Assembly: GCA_034006035.1 (NCBI GenBank)
Contig: JAVETN010000004.1
Location: forward strand, 62,001 to 126,000
Origin: Desulforegulaceae bacterium
GTDB lineage: Bacteria; Desulfobacterota; Desulfobacteria; Desulfobacterales; JACKCP01
Direction of reading: 5' to 3'
DNA: 64,000 nucleotides
Of this stretch, positions 23,724 to 33,722 are shown one piece after another. A model generated the notes under the pieces. The model did no database searches. It was not told where the DNA came from and worked only from the letters and a program-made list of their open reading frames with translations. Within the stretch, counting starts at the first letter, position 1; each line of letters begins with the position of its first letter. The position numbers were made by a program, and so were the translations under genes.

Positions 23724-24706
23724 TGGAAAATTTAAAGGAAAAGTTAATGGGTTTGATTTCTTCAGATATTGAAGAAATTGAAAAAGCAATAGAAAGAAAC
23801 CTTTCCCCCCATTTCGAGCTGGTAAAATCCATTTCAGAACATATTCTTTTTAGCGGAGGTAAAAGATTCAGGCCTATCCTCATGCTTCAAAGCTCAAGAA
23901 TCTGCGGGAAGAATTCCTATGATTTATATGATTATTCAGTTATTTTTGAATATATTCATTCTGCAACTCTTCTCCACGACGATATTATTGACGAGGCTGA
24001 AATGAGAAGAGGAAAAATAGCTGCCCATCATATATATGGTGCTGCTGCGGCTGTTTTAACAGGAGATTTTCTTCTTGCAAGATGTCTTAATATTTCTTCT
24101 TTATTAAAAGATTATGAAATAGTTAATGAAGTTTCTAAGATAACTGAAGAAATGTCCCAGGGTGAAATCCACCAGCTGATGATCAAGGGTAAACTTTCAA
24201 TAACAAAAGAAGATTATTTTAATATAATAAAACGTAAAACCGCTGTTCTTATTGAAGGTGCGTGTAGAACAGGGGCAAGAATTGCAAAGGCTGATCCAGA
24301 TACCATAAAAAAGCTTGGTGAATACGGATATAATCTTGGAATGGCATTTCAGATGGCAGACGATCTTCTTGATTATTTGTCAGATGAAAAATCCCTTGGA
24401 AAAATTCCCGGGGCTGATTTAAGAGAGGGTAAACTTACTTTACCTCTTATTCATACATTGTCTTTGTGTTCTGAAAATGAAAAAAAATTTATAGCAGAGG
24501 AAATAGAAAAGGGGCTTTCTTCTAAAGAGCCTGATTTTGAGTCTGTTTTGTCTTTGGTTAAACAATATGGCGGATTGTCGTTTACTGAAGAAATTGCACA
24601 AGAATATGTAAAATCAGCTAAGAATGCTTTGGCTGAGTTTCCTGATTCAAGAGAAAAAGAAATCTTTTTCATGCTTGCTGATTATTCAGTTTTAAGGAAA
24701 AATTAA
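23723..24706 (+). CDS. ispB: Polyprenyl diphosphate synthase (IspB type)
   Basis: A 327-residue trans-prenyltransferase with both Asp-rich motifs: LLHDDIIDEAEMRRG (~residues 87-101) and MADDLLDYLSD (~212-222). GGKRFRPIL (~46-54) and KRKTAVLIEGACRTG are further family motifs. It makes the long isoprenoid side chain of menaquinone by condensing IPP onto allylic diphosphates. Its ATG overlaps the rimO TAA (TAATG). The exact chain length cannot be read from the sequence. Confidence 0.93.
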   Translation: MENLKEKLMGLISSDIEEIEKAIERNLSPHFELVKSISEHILFSGGKRFRPILMLQSSRICGKNSYDLYDYSVIFEYIHSATLLHDDIIDEAEMRRGKIAAHHIYGAAAAVLTGDFLLARCLNISSLLKDYEIVNEVSKITEEMSQGEIHQLMIKGKLSITKEDYFNIIKRKTAVLIEGACRTGARIAKADPDTIKKLGEYGYNLGMAFQMADDLLDYLSDEKSLGKIPGADLREGKLTLPLIHTLSLCSENEKKFIAEEIEKGLSSKEPDFESVLSLVKQYGGLSFTEEIAQEYVKSAKNALAEFPDSREKEIFFMLADYSVLRKN

Positions 24707-24716
24707 AGAGGTCAAA

Positions 24717-25895
24717 ATGAAAGTTTTAAAAACTATTCTGGTTTTATTTTTCATTAATCTGATTTGTTTCAAAGCTTTTGCTGTGGAGGATTCCCCTTAT
24801 ATTTCAGTAAAAGGGTTTGGGAGTTCAGAAATCAGATCCCAGGGGTTTGCAGAAGCAAAAAATGAGGCTGTTTATAATGCAATTAACGATGCATATAAAG
24901 CTGCTCTGCTCTCCTACCTTCCAGAAGATGTCTTAAGGGTTGATTTTGAAAAAATTATTGTTCTTCTTAAAAAAGATGGCAAAAACTTAGTCCATGAATT
25001 TCAGGTTCTTGGAGAAAAAATTTCAGCCAATATTTTGGAGACTGCAGTATCAGCAAGATTTTCAAAAAAACAGATTGAAAATCTTTTTTCAGTTAACGGG
25101 ATTGTAATTGAAAAAATTACCCTCCCTGAAATTATGCTTCTTGTTTCAGAAAAAGACATTGAGGATTATGATTATTATCAATGGTGGAAAATTGATGAAA
25201 ACCCAAGGTTTGGAATAACTGAAAAAGGGCTTGCTTCGGAATTTGAAAGTTCTGGTTTCAAGGTCCATCCTCCATTTATTTACAGCAAAAGAAGTGATTT
25301 TAGATTTGAATCAGCTCCTGTCCCTGATAAAAAAGATGCAATAAATATCGGTCTTGAAAAAAATGCAGGGATTGTGGTTGTAGGAAAGTCACATGCTGAG
25401 CCCGGAGGAAATAAAATCAAAGGAGTTGATACAGTAAAGGTTGTGCTCAGATTGATTGTATTTAATACAGGCAATGGAGAAGAGATTTGCACTGTATCAA
25501 AGGATATAATAATTAAATCTGAAAACGGGATATACAAAACAAGGGAAGCTTTTGAAAAAGCGGGAAAAGATTCGGGGCAAGAAGTTATAAATAAAATTAA
25601 TTCCTATATAAGAGCTAAGGCTGATATAAAAAACGAAATAGGAATTGAAGTGTTTGGTGAAAATTTTTTTCCAAGGTTTATTGCCTTTAAAAGCAGGCTT
25701 ATAAATTCAGAAATAATAGATGGTTTCAAGGATAAGGAAATTTCTTCCAAAAACAGCCTTTCTTTTGTTTCTTATAAAGGAAGCAGCAAAGAACTGGCAG
25801 AAAAAATTGTCCAGCTTTCCTTTGACGGATTTGGAATTTCAATTACAGATATTTCTGAAGGGAAAATAAAAATAGAGCTTGTTTCAGTGGACTAA
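24717..25895 (+). CDS. Exported protein of unknown function, FlgT-like N-terminal region
   Basis: A 392-residue protein with a cleavable signal peptide (residues 1-22, ending FKAFA). The segment EAKNEAVYNAINDAYKAALL (~residues 43-62) resembles the N-terminal domain of FlgT and other proteins that begin with an AxxxAxxxAxxxA helix after a short strand. The remainder is mixed alpha/beta with INSYIRAKADIK near 300. No catalytic motif is visible. It lies 10 bases after ispB, so it is likely the last gene of the crotonase-rimO-ispB run. The FlgT relation is a weak inference, and no flagellar genes are near. Confidence 0.5.
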   Translation: MKVLKTILVLFFINLICFKAFAVEDSPYISVKGFGSSEIRSQGFAEAKNEAVYNAINDAYKAALLSYLPEDVLRVDFEKIIVLLKKDGKNLVHEFQVLGEKISANILETAVSARFSKKQIENLFSVNGIVIEKITLPEIMLLVSEKDIEDYDYYQWWKIDENPRFGITEKGLASEFESSGFKVHPPFIYSKRSDFRFESAPVPDKKDAINIGLEKNAGIVVVGKSHAEPGGNKIKGVDTVKVVLRLIVFNTGNGEEICTVSKDIIIKSENGIYKTREAFEKAGKDSGQEVINKINSYIRAKADIKNEIGIEVFGENFFPRFIAFKSRLINSEIIDGFKDKEISSKNSLSFVSYKGSSKELAEKIVQLSFDGFGISITDISEGKIKIELVSVD

Positions 25896-26038
25896 AGGGC
25901 TGAACTTGGTAAATCTAAATAAAACTTGAGTAGAAAATGAGTTTAAGCAAAATTAACTCACAATACTTGGGAATTATAAATATTGTAAAATTTGGTTTTA
26001 GGATAAAACCTGGATTAATGTTTTAACGGGGGAGAAAA

Positions 26039-26155
26039 ATGGAGAGTCTTTCTTTAACAACGGCTACCTGGTTTGTGTTAGCTGTACCAATGCCTTTAAC
26101 TGTGGTTTTGTCAATAATTAATCTTATTGTTAGAGCGGGGAGGAAGAGTAAATGA
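26039..26155 (+). CDS. Small membrane protein, symporter accessory type (38 residues)
   Basis: ATG 26039, behind the ribosome site gggggag, encodes a 38-residue peptide. It has one hydrophobic helix (TWFVLAVPMPLTVVLSIINL) and a basic C-terminal end (RAGRKSK). Its stop overlaps the start of the sodium:solute symporter gene (ATGA), so the two are translationally coupled. Small single-helix proteins in exactly this position are known as symporter small accessory proteins. The hydrophobicity and coupling are seen; the role is inferred. Confidence 0.75.
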   Translation: MESLSLTTATWFVLAVPMPLTVVLSIINLIVRAGRKSK

Positions 26156-27594
26156 GTCTTGGTATCAGCTTTGCGTTTGTTGTTTACTTATTTATAATGA
26201 TGTCAATTGGGGTTTATTTTTATTTCAAGACAAATGATCTTTCAGACTATATTCTTGGTGGAAGAAATTTAGGGCCTGGAGTTGCTGCACTTTCGGCAGG
26301 TGCTTCAGATATGAGCGGCTGGCTTCTTCTGGGGCTTCCCGGGGCTTTGTATGCAGGGGGAATGAATAGCATCTGGATTGCAATCGGGCTTACAATAGGT
26401 GCTTTTTTAAATTGGCAGTTTGTTGCTAGACGACTTAGAAACTATACTGAAAAAGCTGGAAATTCAATAACCATTCCAGATTATCTTGAAAATAGATTTG
26501 AAGACAGTTCAAGGGTTTTAAGAGTGATTTCGGCCCTTGTTATTTTGATTTTTTTTACAATTTATGTTTCTTCCGGGCTTGTTGGGGGGGCAATTTTATT
26601 TGAAAAAACCTTTGGCCTTCAATATCAAACTGCTTTGTGGGTAGGTGCTCTGGTTATTGTAGCTTATACATTTCTTGGCGGATTTATGGCTGTTACACTT
26701 ACAGACTTTATCCAGGGTATTCTTATGTTTTGTGCTCTTCTTCTGGTTCCTATGATTGCAATTAATTTGACTGGGGGATGGGATAAAATTCTTTTAGCGG
26801 TTAATTCAGTAAACCCTGAACATCTGGATGCTTTTTCAGGAATGACATCAATTGGAATTATTTCTCTTATGGCCTGGGGACTTGGGTATTTTGGGCAACC
26901 CCATATTCTTACAAGATTTATGGCACTTAAAAATCCTGATGATGCTCCTAAAGCTCAGGTTGTTGGGATGTCATGGATGGTTCTAGGCCTTTTCGGGGCA
27001 ATATTTACAGGCTTTGCAGGTATAGGGTTTCTTGAAACTCCTCTTGATAATCCTGAAACTGTTTTTATTGTTCTTACTGAAACACTTTTTAATCCATGGG
27101 TTGCAGGAGTTTTTCTTGCAGCTATCTTATCTGCCATAATGTCAACAATAGATTCTCAGCTTTTGGTTTGTTCATCAGCAGTGGCAGAAGATTTTTATAG
27201 AAGTATACTTAAAAAAGAAGCTTCTCAAAAAGAACTTGTATGGATAGGCAGGGGGGCAGTGCTGATTCTTGCCTTGGTTGCAACTGCATTTGCCTCAAAT
27301 CCGGAAAGTAGAGTTCTTGAACTTGTTTCTTATGCCTGGGGAGGTTTTGGAGCAGCCTTTGGTCCTGTAATTCTTTTTTCTTTATTCTGGAGAAAAATGA
27401 CAAAAAACGGAGCTCTTGCAGGTATAGTAACAGGAGCAGTTACTGTTATTGTATGGAAAAATTTAAACGGAGGCATTTTTGATGTTTATGAAATTTTGCC
27501 TGGGTTTATTTTATGTTCCATTGCTGTAGTTTCAGTCAGTCTTTCAGGGAAGGGTCCAAGCAGTTCAATGAAAGCTGTTTTTGACGAATTTTAG
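26152..27594 (+). CDS. putP: Sodium:proline symporter (SSS family)
   Basis: A 480-residue, 12-13-helix transporter of the sodium:solute symporter family. PutP signatures: DYILGGRNLGPGVAALSAGA, DMSGWLLLGLPGALYAGG, GNSITIPDYLENRF, WGLGYFGQPHIL and the family motif region AILSAIMSTIDSQLLVCSSA. These match the Na+/L-proline subgroup closely, so proline uptake is the best call, although related substrates are possible. It is coupled to the preceding small ORF. The stop is TAG, before a hairpin. Confidence 0.92.
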   Translation: MSLGISFAFVVYLFIMMSIGVYFYFKTNDLSDYILGGRNLGPGVAALSAGASDMSGWLLLGLPGALYAGGMNSIWIAIGLTIGAFLNWQFVARRLRNYTEKAGNSITIPDYLENRFEDSSRVLRVISALVILIFFTIYVSSGLVGGAILFEKTFGLQYQTALWVGALVIVAYTFLGGFMAVTLTDFIQGILMFCALLLVPMIAINLTGGWDKILLAVNSVNPEHLDAFSGMTSIGIISLMAWGLGYFGQPHILTRFMALKNPDDAPKAQVVGMSWMVLGLFGAIFTGFAGIGFLETPLDNPETVFIVLTETLFNPWVAGVFLAAILSAIMSTIDSQLLVCSSAVAEDFYRSILKKEASQKELVWIGRGAVLILALVATAFASNPESRVLELVSYAWGGFGAAFGPVILFSLFWRKMTKNGALAGIVTGAVTVIVWKNLNGGIFDVYEILPGFILCSIAVVSVSLSGKGPSSSMKAVFDEF

Positions 27595-27603
27595 GTTTTT
27601 ATA

Positions 27604-27626
27604 AGGCGGGCAGAACAAGCCCGCCT
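27604..27626. terminator. Hairpin between putP and the convergent wHTH gene
   Basis: The 8-bp stem aggcgggc / gcccgcct (27604-27611 and 27619-27626), with a 7-base loop, is followed by gaatttatttt. The stem can serve both converging transcripts; the U-tract is weak in each direction. Confidence 0.7.
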
Positions 27627-27630
27627 GAAT

Positions 27631-28056
27631 TTATTTTAAAAATTGGTTCATTGTTTTTATAAAGTTTATTTTAAGTGTATTGTCCTTAATTTCTTCAGAA
27701 AGAAATCTTATCATTGATGCAGCCTGGTTTTTTGTAATTTTTTCAGAATCAATTTTAAGCTCAGAGCAAACATCTTCAACAAGATATTCTGCAAGAGGGC
27801 CTATTGCTTTTGCTAAATTTTTTTTAACTAGGTTTGTAAATTTTTTACTTGATAAGCTTTTTTCCCTGAAAACTTTATCTATGAGCTCATTTTCAAGGAG
27901 CTGATTAAGAGCGTTGTTCAGCTTTTCATTGGTGAGTGAGACTGTTTTTTTTATTTCTTCAATAGATTTTTTTTGGTGGATAAGGTGGAGAACCCGGAGA
28001 GAAATTCCGTTTAATGTGTAAGTTTTATTTCCAATTTTTTTGGGTATAAACTGCAT
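27631..28056 (-). CDS. Hypothetical protein with N-terminal winged helix-like region
   Basis: A 141-residue protein. Residues ~12-65 look like a winged helix (LNGISLRVLHLIHQKKSIEE, then LNNALNQLLENELIDKVFRE). The C-terminal half is helical, with AKAIGPLAEYLVEDVCSEL, a pattern seen as a helical output domain in several proteobacterial regulators. The function is unknown; it could be a small regulator. It stands alone, convergent with putP. Confidence 0.55.
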   Translation of the reverse strand: MQFIPKKIGNKTYTLNGISLRVLHLIHQKKSIEEIKKTVSLTNEKLNNALNQLLENELIDKVFREKSLSSKKFTNLVKKNLAKAIGPLAEYLVEDVCSELKIDSEKITKNQAASMIRFLSEEIKDNTLKINFIKTMNQFLK

Positions 28057-28337
28057 ACACAGCCCCTTTTTTAATTAAGAGATTATCCTAGGATTGATTT
28101 AAATAAATTATCTTATTTTTTTGAAATTTACAAGGACTGGAGTGTTTCATGGGGAGGAAGACTTTTTAAATCTTTTATTTTATAGGGCAAAAGCTTTCTT
28201 AAAAGTATGGGGCTTGACATTTCCTGTTTTGGCTTAATTTTATAAGCGGAATTAAAAATTATTATATAAACAAATAAATTAGCTGCAAGACTAAAGGATT
28301 TTTTTGGGCAGCTAAAAAGAAAATGTTAGGGGAAAAA

Positions 28338-30275
28338 ATGAACGAAAACAAGAATACATATGAATTTAAAACAGAAGTAAAACAGCTGCTAAACCTTATT
28401 GTTCATTCTCTTTATTCCAATAAGGAGATTTTTTTAAGAGAGCTTGTATCAAACGCATCTGACGCAATTGACAAGTTGAGTTTTAAAGCACAAACAGATG
28501 ATTCTGTTCTTGAAGATAATGATGAGTTTTTTATTAGAATAGAAAGAAATGAAAAAGATAAAAAGCTTATTGTTTCCGATAATGGAATAGGAATGACAAA
28601 GCAAGAAATTGAAGAAAACATAGGAACTATAGCCCAGAGCGGAACCAAGGCCTTTGTTGAAGCCATTGAACAGTCCAAAAAAGAAGGAACCTTGTCCAAT
28701 GAGCTTATTGGTCAGTTTGGTGTAGGCTTTTACAGTGCATTTATGGTAGCCGAAAAAGTCACTTTGATTACAAAATCTGCAAAATCAGACAAGGCTTGGA
28801 AATGGGAATCTGACGGAGATGGAACCTTTACCATTGAGGAAGCGTCCAAGGAGCAAAGGGGAACTGAAATAATTCTTACGCTTAAGGAGCCTGAAGATGG
28901 TGATGATGATTTTACAGATGAGTATGTTATAAGGCGAATAATCAAGAAGCACTCTGACTTTATCAGATATCCTATTATAATGAAGACAGAAAAATACGAA
29001 CCTCTTCCAGAAGATCAAATAGTTAAAGACAGCGAAGGAAAGCCTGTTGGAGAAACATCCAAAAGAGTTATAAAAGATGAAACCTTAAACTCAATGAAGG
29101 CAATCTGGGCTAGAAGCAAATCAGAGGTAACTGAAGAGGAATATGATGAGTTTTACAGGCATATCAGTCATAATTGGGATTCTCCCTTAGACAGAATTCA
29201 TATGAAGTTTGAAGGAATAACAGAGTATGATGTTCTTTTATTTATTCCTTCAAAAGCTCCTTTTGATATTTTCAGGGAAGATAGAAAAAACGGGCTTCAT
29301 CTTTATTGTAAAAAAGTATTTATAATGGATGACTGCAGAGAGCTTATCCCTGAATATCTTGGTTTTGTTGAAGGGGTTGTTGATGCTCCTGATTTGAATC
29401 TTAATGTTAGCCGTGAAATTTTGCAGCAGGACAGACTTGTAAGAAATATAAGAAAAAATGTAGTTAAAAAAATTCTTGATCTTTTAAAAGACATGGACTC
29501 AGAAAAATATGAAAAGTTTTACAATGAGTTTGGCACTGTCCTCAAGGTTGGAGTTCCTTCAGATCCAGAAAACAAAGATAAAATAGCAGAACTTTTAAGA
29601 TTTGAAACAACAAAGTCAGACGGTAAAAAGATTTCTTTTTCAGATTATGTTTCAAATATGCAAAAAGATCAAAAAAGTATTTTTTATCTTACAGGCGAAA
29701 ACATCAACACCCTAAAAAACAGTCCCTATCTTGAGGTTTTAAAGGAAAAAGATTACGAAGTTTTTTTAATGACAGATCCCGTTGATGAATGGGTTGTTCA
29801 GGGTCTTTATGAATATCAGGGAAAGGGTTTGAAAAGTGCTGAAAAAGGCGACCTTGATCTTGAGGATGAAAAAGAAGATAAAAAAGAAGAAGATTCCGGT
29901 GAAAACAAATTCTTTTTTGAGTTTATAAAAAAAGAGCTGGATGGAAAAATTGAAGAAGTTAAAAAATCAGCAAGATTGAAGGAATCCTTATCTTGTCTTT
30001 CATCAGAAGACAGCGGTATGAGTGCTTATATGGAGAAAATTCTCAAAGCTTCAGGACAGGATTTTCCTGCTCCCAAAAGAAATCTTGAGCTTAATCTTGA
30101 TCATGAGGTTGTAAAAAAATTAAAGTCTATGTTTGAAACTGATCCCACAGATTCAAAATTAAAAGATTATATAAGCTTGATTTATGATCTTGCCATTATA
30201 GGTGAGGGAGGAAAAGTTGAAAACCCAGCCCTTTTTTCCAAACTTGTGGGAGAACTTATGAATCAATCAGCCTGA
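28338..30275 (+). CDS. htpG: Chaperone HtpG (Hsp90)
   Basis: A 645-residue Hsp90. The N-terminal GHKL ATPase shows [15 protein letters not shown] (~residues 30-44), [23 protein letters not shown] and [14 protein letters not shown]. The middle domain has [20 protein letters not shown], which includes the catalytic-loop Arg; a C-terminal dimerisation domain follows. A charged stretch ([16 protein letters not shown]) separates the last two. ATG 28338, behind agggg, is preferred over ATG 28323. TTGACA at 28214 upstream has no well-spaced -10. Confidence 0.97.
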   Translation: MNENKNTYEFKTEVKQLLNLIVHSLYSNKEIFLRELVSNASDAIDKLSFKAQTDDSVLEDNDEFFIRIERNEKDKKLIVSDNGIGMTKQEIEENIGTIAQSGTKAFVEAIEQSKKEGTLSNELIGQFGVGFYSAFMVAEKVTLITKSAKSDKAWKWESDGDGTFTIEEASKEQRGTEIILTLKEPEDGDDDFTDEYVIRRIIKKHSDFIRYPIIMKTEKYEPLPEDQIVKDSEGKPVGETSKRVIKDETLNSMKAIWARSKSEVTEEEYDEFYRHISHNWDSPLDRIHMKFEGITEYDVLLFIPSKAPFDIFREDRKNGLHLYCKKVFIMDDCRELIPEYLGFVEGVVDAPDLNLNVSREILQQDRLVRNIRKNVVKKILDLLKDMDSEKYEKFYNEFGTVLKVGVPSDPENKDKIAELLRFETTKSDGKKISFSDYVSNMQKDQKSIFYLTGENINTLKNSPYLEVLKEKDYEVFLMTDPVDEWVVQGLYEYQGKGLKSAEKGDLDLEDEKEDKKEEDSGENKFFFEFIKKELDGKIEEVKKSARLKESLSCLSSEDSGMSAYMEKILKASGQDFPAPKRNLELNLDHEVVKKLKSMFETDPTDSKLKDYISLIYDLAIIGEGGKVENPALFSKLVGELMNQSA

Positions 30276-30281
30276 TAAATT

Positions 30282-30305
30282 AAAAGCCGGTTTAATCCGG
30301 CTTTT
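30282..30305 (+). terminator. Terminator after htpG
   Basis: The stem aaaagccgg / ccggctttt (30282-30290 and 30297-30305), with a 6-base loop, runs into a T tract. Confidence 0.9.
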
Positions 30306-30382
30306 TTGTTTGATTGTTTACATCAGGGCAGCAGGGCTGATTTTTTTAAAGTCTTAAAGATTTAAACCTATTTAAATTTGAT

Positions 30383-30410
30383 TTGACATTAGATGTTCCG
30401 GTGGTAATTT
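30383..30410 (+). promoter_or_regulatory. Possible promoter of the feo operon
   Basis: TTGACA (30383-30388) and TAATTT (30405-30410) are separated by 16 bases, about 117 bases upstream of the Fur-FeoA start. Confidence 0.45.
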
Positions 30411-30436
30411 AAACCTGAACTTAGAGTTTTATTTTT

Positions 30437-30450
30437 AAGATAATAATCTT
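30437..30450. promoter_or_regulatory. Possible Fur-type operator in the feo leader
   Basis: aagataataatctt is an inverted repeat (aagat-aata-atctt) containing GATAAT, as in Fur boxes. It lies 27 bases after the proposed -10 and before the Fur-fusion gene, where autoregulation would be expected. The match to the 19-bp consensus is partial. Confidence 0.35.
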
Positions 30451-30526
30451 GAATTTCAGTGATTTTTTTAATTTTAATTTTTTTCAATTGGGGAGGCGAG
30501 CAACTTAACCTCTCTTTGGAGTCAGG

Positions 30527-31528
30527 ATGGAAGAGCTTACAAAAGCTAAGCTTGAAGATATAAAAAGTCTTCTTGAAGAAATCGGTGGCAAGGATATAGA
30601 TAAGCGGCTTAAAGTCGTTAATTGTCTCTGGGAGTCAGAGGCCCATTCAACAGCAGAGGACTTGATAAAAGAAGAGGCTTTGAGCTGTGAAAATTTAGAC
30701 ATTGGCTTTGTTGAAGATACTTTATCTCTTTTAACAAGGCTTGGTCTGGTGACCAGGATGGAAATTGACGGGGGTTCTTTGATGTATGAACCCAAATATC
30801 TTGGTGAACGCCATGACCACATGATTTGTGTTGACTGCGGTAAAATTATTGAATTTGAAGATCCCCGCCTTGAAAGAATTCAGGAGTTTGTTGCTCAAAA
30901 GCACGATTTTACTTTGATAAGGCATAGAACTGAGCTCTATGGACTGTGTTCCAGTTGCAGTGCAGAAAGAGGAGAAGAGCTTCTTCTTAAAGATGCAAAA
31001 GCAGGAGAGTTTCTTGAGGTTATTAAAATAAAAACAGGGCTAGGACTTAGCAAAAAGCTTGCATCCATGGGAATAAGCACAGGTTCGGTAATTGAGGTTC
31101 TAAATTCAAACAAAGGTGGACAAATAATTGCGGCACATCAGGAAAGCCGTTATATTCTGGGCAAGGGAATAACTGAAAAAGTTTATGTAAAACGCATATT
31201 TAATGATAAGTGTTTTGCTGGAAGAAACCCGGCCTGCCCCTATGTCAGTGGTAATGTAGAAAATATTATGCCTATGCCGGCTTGTCGGGGTCGTGCTGTT
31301 TTTATGAGCAGCCTTAAAAACAATGATAGGGGAGTTATTTTAAGAACAGGCGGTTGTAAAAGACTCAGGAGAAGACTTTTTGAAATGGGCCTTTTAAATG
31401 GTGCTGAATTTGAAATTGTAAAATATGCTCCATTAAAAGATCCCTTGGAAATTATAGTGAGGGGAACCCATATATCTCTTAGAGTTGAAGAAGCCAAAAA
31501 TATAATGGTTAGAAAGATAGAGGACTGA
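30527..31528 (+). CDS. Fur-FeoA-FeoA fusion protein
   Basis: A 333-residue protein. Residues ~20-145 are a Fur-family regulator: a winged helix (STAEDLIKEE, LSLLTRLGLVTRM), the HDHMICVDCGK metal and zinc motif (C101, C104), then HRTELYGLCSSCS (C141, C144). Residues ~150-228 and ~262-332 are two FeoA SH3-like domains (LSKKLASMGISTGSVIEVL; LRRRLFEMGLLNGAEFEIV). FeoA binds FeoB and helps ferrous iron transport, so the fusion joins sensor and transporter modules in one chain. The TVYR recognition-helix motif usual in Fur is not conserved. A link segment (~230-260) carries CFAGRNPACPY. feoB follows after 8 bases. Confidence 0.9.
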   Translation: MEELTKAKLEDIKSLLEEIGGKDIDKRLKVVNCLWESEAHSTAEDLIKEEALSCENLDIGFVEDTLSLLTRLGLVTRMEIDGGSLMYEPKYLGERHDHMICVDCGKIIEFEDPRLERIQEFVAQKHDFTLIRHRTELYGLCSSCSAERGEELLLKDAKAGEFLEVIKIKTGLGLSKKLASMGISTGSVIEVLNSNKGGQIIAAHQESRYILGKGITEKVYVKRIFNDKCFAGRNPACPYVSGNVENIMPMPACRGRAVFMSSLKNNDRGVILRTGGCKRLRRRLFEMGLLNGAEFEIVKYAPLKDPLEIIVRGTHISLRVEEAKNIMVRKIED

Positions 31529-31536
31529 AATTTCAG

Positions 31537-33708
31537 ATGACTGACAATCACCTTACAATAGCTCTTGCTGGAAATCCCAACTCAGGTAAAACAAGTATAT
31601 TCAACGCAATAACAGGAACCAGACAAAAAGTCGGAAACTGGGCAGGGGTCACTGTTGAAAAAAAAGAAGGTTTTATTGAGCATAAGGGAAGAAAAATAAA
31701 ATTAGTCGATCTTCCGGGTATTTACAGCCTTACTCCTTTTTCAATTGAAGAGGTGGTTACAAGAAATTATCTTATTGATGAAACCCCGGATGTGGTTATT
31801 GACATCATTGATTCAACCAATCTGGAAAGGGCTCTTTATCTGGCTCTTCAAATAAGAGAGCTTGATCTTAAAGTTGTTTTTGCCCTTAATATGGCAGATA
31901 TTCTTGAAAATAAAGATATTTATATTGATGACTCCAAACTTTCTGAACTTCTTGCTCTTCCCATTGTTTTTACTATTGGGAACAGGGGAGAAGGGATGAC
32001 CGAGCTTCTTGACGAGTCTGTAAACCTTGCTCTTCACGGAAAAAAAGCAGGTGATGAAAGAAAGGTCAAGTATTCGTCTGAAATAGAGAAATCAATAGGA
32101 AGAGTTTCTGATTCAATAAAAGATTTGATCCCTGAAAACAGCAGATATTCCCTTAGATGGACAAGTGTAAGGCTTCTTGAAAATGACAGACCTGTGTTTG
32201 AACAGGTGGATTCTTTTAAACCAAACTTTGATCTTAAAGCACTTGTAAAGCAGGAAAGACAGAGACTAAGAACTTTTTACAATGATGAGCCCGAGCTTGT
32301 GATGACAGATGAAAGATACGGTTTTATTGAGGGGATAATCAGAGAGGTTCTTCATACTCCCCTTACTGCAAGGGTGGATATCTCAAGAAAAATTGACTCT
32401 GTTCTTACAAACAGGTTTCTTGGGCTTCCTATTTTTGCTTTTTTTATCTGGTTCATGTTCCAGGCAACTTTTACCTTGGGTCAATACCCCATGGACTGGC
32501 TTGAAAGATTTGTTGTTTTTTCTTCAGAAATATTAACCAAAATTATTCCCGACGGGATTTTGCAATCTCTTGTTGTTGACGGGGTTATTTCAGGGGTTGG
32601 AGGAGTTCTTGTTTTTCTTCCCAATATTCTTATTTTGTTTTTTTGCATAGCTCTTTTTGAAGACACAGGATATATGGCAAGAGCTGCTTTTTTAATGGAC
32701 AAGGTAATGCATTCAATAGGACTTCACGGCAAGTCATTCATTCCCATGCTCATGGGGTTTGGGTGTAATGTTCCTGCTATAATGGCTGCAAGAACCCTTG
32801 AAAATGACAGGGATAGAATTCTTACCATACTTATAACTCCTTTTATGTCCTGTTCTGCAAGACTTCCTGTATATATAATTCTTGCAGGAACTTTTTTTCC
32901 AGATAAAGCCGGAAATATAATTTTTCTTCTTTATCTCACTGGAATTCTTGTTGCTTTTGGCTCAGGAAAGCTTTTCAGAGCTACTATTTTAAGAGGAGAA
33001 GAAGCCCCTTTTGTAATGGAGCTTCCTCCATACAGGGTTCCTATGCTGAAAAGTCTTTTAATTCATATGTGGGACAGAAGTAAAATCTTTTTAAAGAAAA
33101 TGGGGGGTGTTATTCTTGCCGGCTCAATCCTTGTCTGGGTATTGAGTTATTTTCCCCAGGAAACCAATTATTCAAAAGATTATGACTCCATGATAGTCAA
33201 GCTTTCAGAACAAATTGATATTAAGGAAAAATCCGGTTTAAGCTCTGAAACAGAAAATCTTTATTCCAGGATTCGGCATTTAGAAAGTGAGAGAAAAAAA
33301 GAGAGTGCTGAAAATTCATATCTTGGAAGGCTGGGTAATTTTGTTTCTCCGGTTTTTGAACCCATAGGAATAGACTGGAGGGGAAGTATTGCCCTTATTA
33401 CCGGATTTGTTGCCAAAGAAATAGTTATAAGTACAATGGGAGTTCTCTACGGTGTTGACTCAGGCGAGGAAGATTCAGGCGGAATGGGAGCAGCATTGAA
33501 AAGATCTGGAATGACTCCTTTATCTGCCCTTTCCATGATGGTGTTTGTTCTTCTTTATCTTCCCTGTCTTGCTGCTATTGCAGCTGTAAAACAAGAATCA
33601 GGAAGTTTAAAATGGACTCTTTTCAGCATTTTTTATACAACTTTTGTTGCCTGGTCATTTTCTTTTACAGTGTATCAGGTAGGAACTCTTCTTCAAAAAG
33701 TAGCATAG
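31537..33708 (+). CDS. feoB: Ferrous iron transport protein B
   Basis: A 723-residue FeoB. The N-terminal G domain has G1 GNPNSGKTSIFNAITG (~residues 12-27), G3 DLPGIYSL and G4 NMAD, followed by the GDI helical part. The membrane part has the two Gate motifs, including MGFGCNVPAIMAARTL, and a Nucleoside-recognition core LPVYIILAGTFFPD. It moves Fe2+ across the inner membrane. Its first gene partner is the Fur-FeoA fusion, and two small genes follow within 20 bases each. The stop is TAG. Confidence 0.96.
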   Translation: MTDNHLTIALAGNPNSGKTSIFNAITGTRQKVGNWAGVTVEKKEGFIEHKGRKIKLVDLPGIYSLTPFSIEEVVTRNYLIDETPDVVIDIIDSTNLERALYLALQIRELDLKVVFALNMADILENKDIYIDDSKLSELLALPIVFTIGNRGEGMTELLDESVNLALHGKKAGDERKVKYSSEIEKSIGRVSDSIKDLIPENSRYSLRWTSVRLLENDRPVFEQVDSFKPNFDLKALVKQERQRLRTFYNDEPELVMTDERYGFIEGIIREVLHTPLTARVDISRKIDSVLTNRFLGLPIFAFFIWFMFQATFTLGQYPMDWLERFVVFSSEILTKIIPDGILQSLVVDGVISGVGGVLVFLPNILILFFCIALFEDTGYMARAAFLMDKVMHSIGLHGKSFIPMLMGFGCNVPAIMAARTLENDRDRILTILITPFMSCSARLPVYIILAGTFFPDKAGNIIFLLYLTGILVAFGSGKLFRATILRGEEAPFVMELPPYRVPMLKSLLIHMWDRSKIFLKKMGGVILAGSILVWVLSYFPQETNYSKDYDSMIVKLSEQIDIKEKSGLSSETENLYSRIRHLESERKKESAENSYLGRLGNFVSPVFEPIGIDWRGSIALITGFVAKEIVISTMGVLYGVDSGEEDSGGMGAALKRSGMTPLSALSMMVFVLLYLPCLAAIAAVKQESGSLKWTLFSIFYTTFVAWSFSFTVYQVGTLLQKVA

Positions 33709-33722
33709 AAAAGAGGTGAAAT

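Noticed and set aside
28214-28246. TTGACA ... TATAAG ahead of htpG as a promoter
   Set aside because: The spacing is 21 bases, outside the normal 16-18, and no sigma-32 -10 (CCCCATNT) is visible. It is not listed as a feature.
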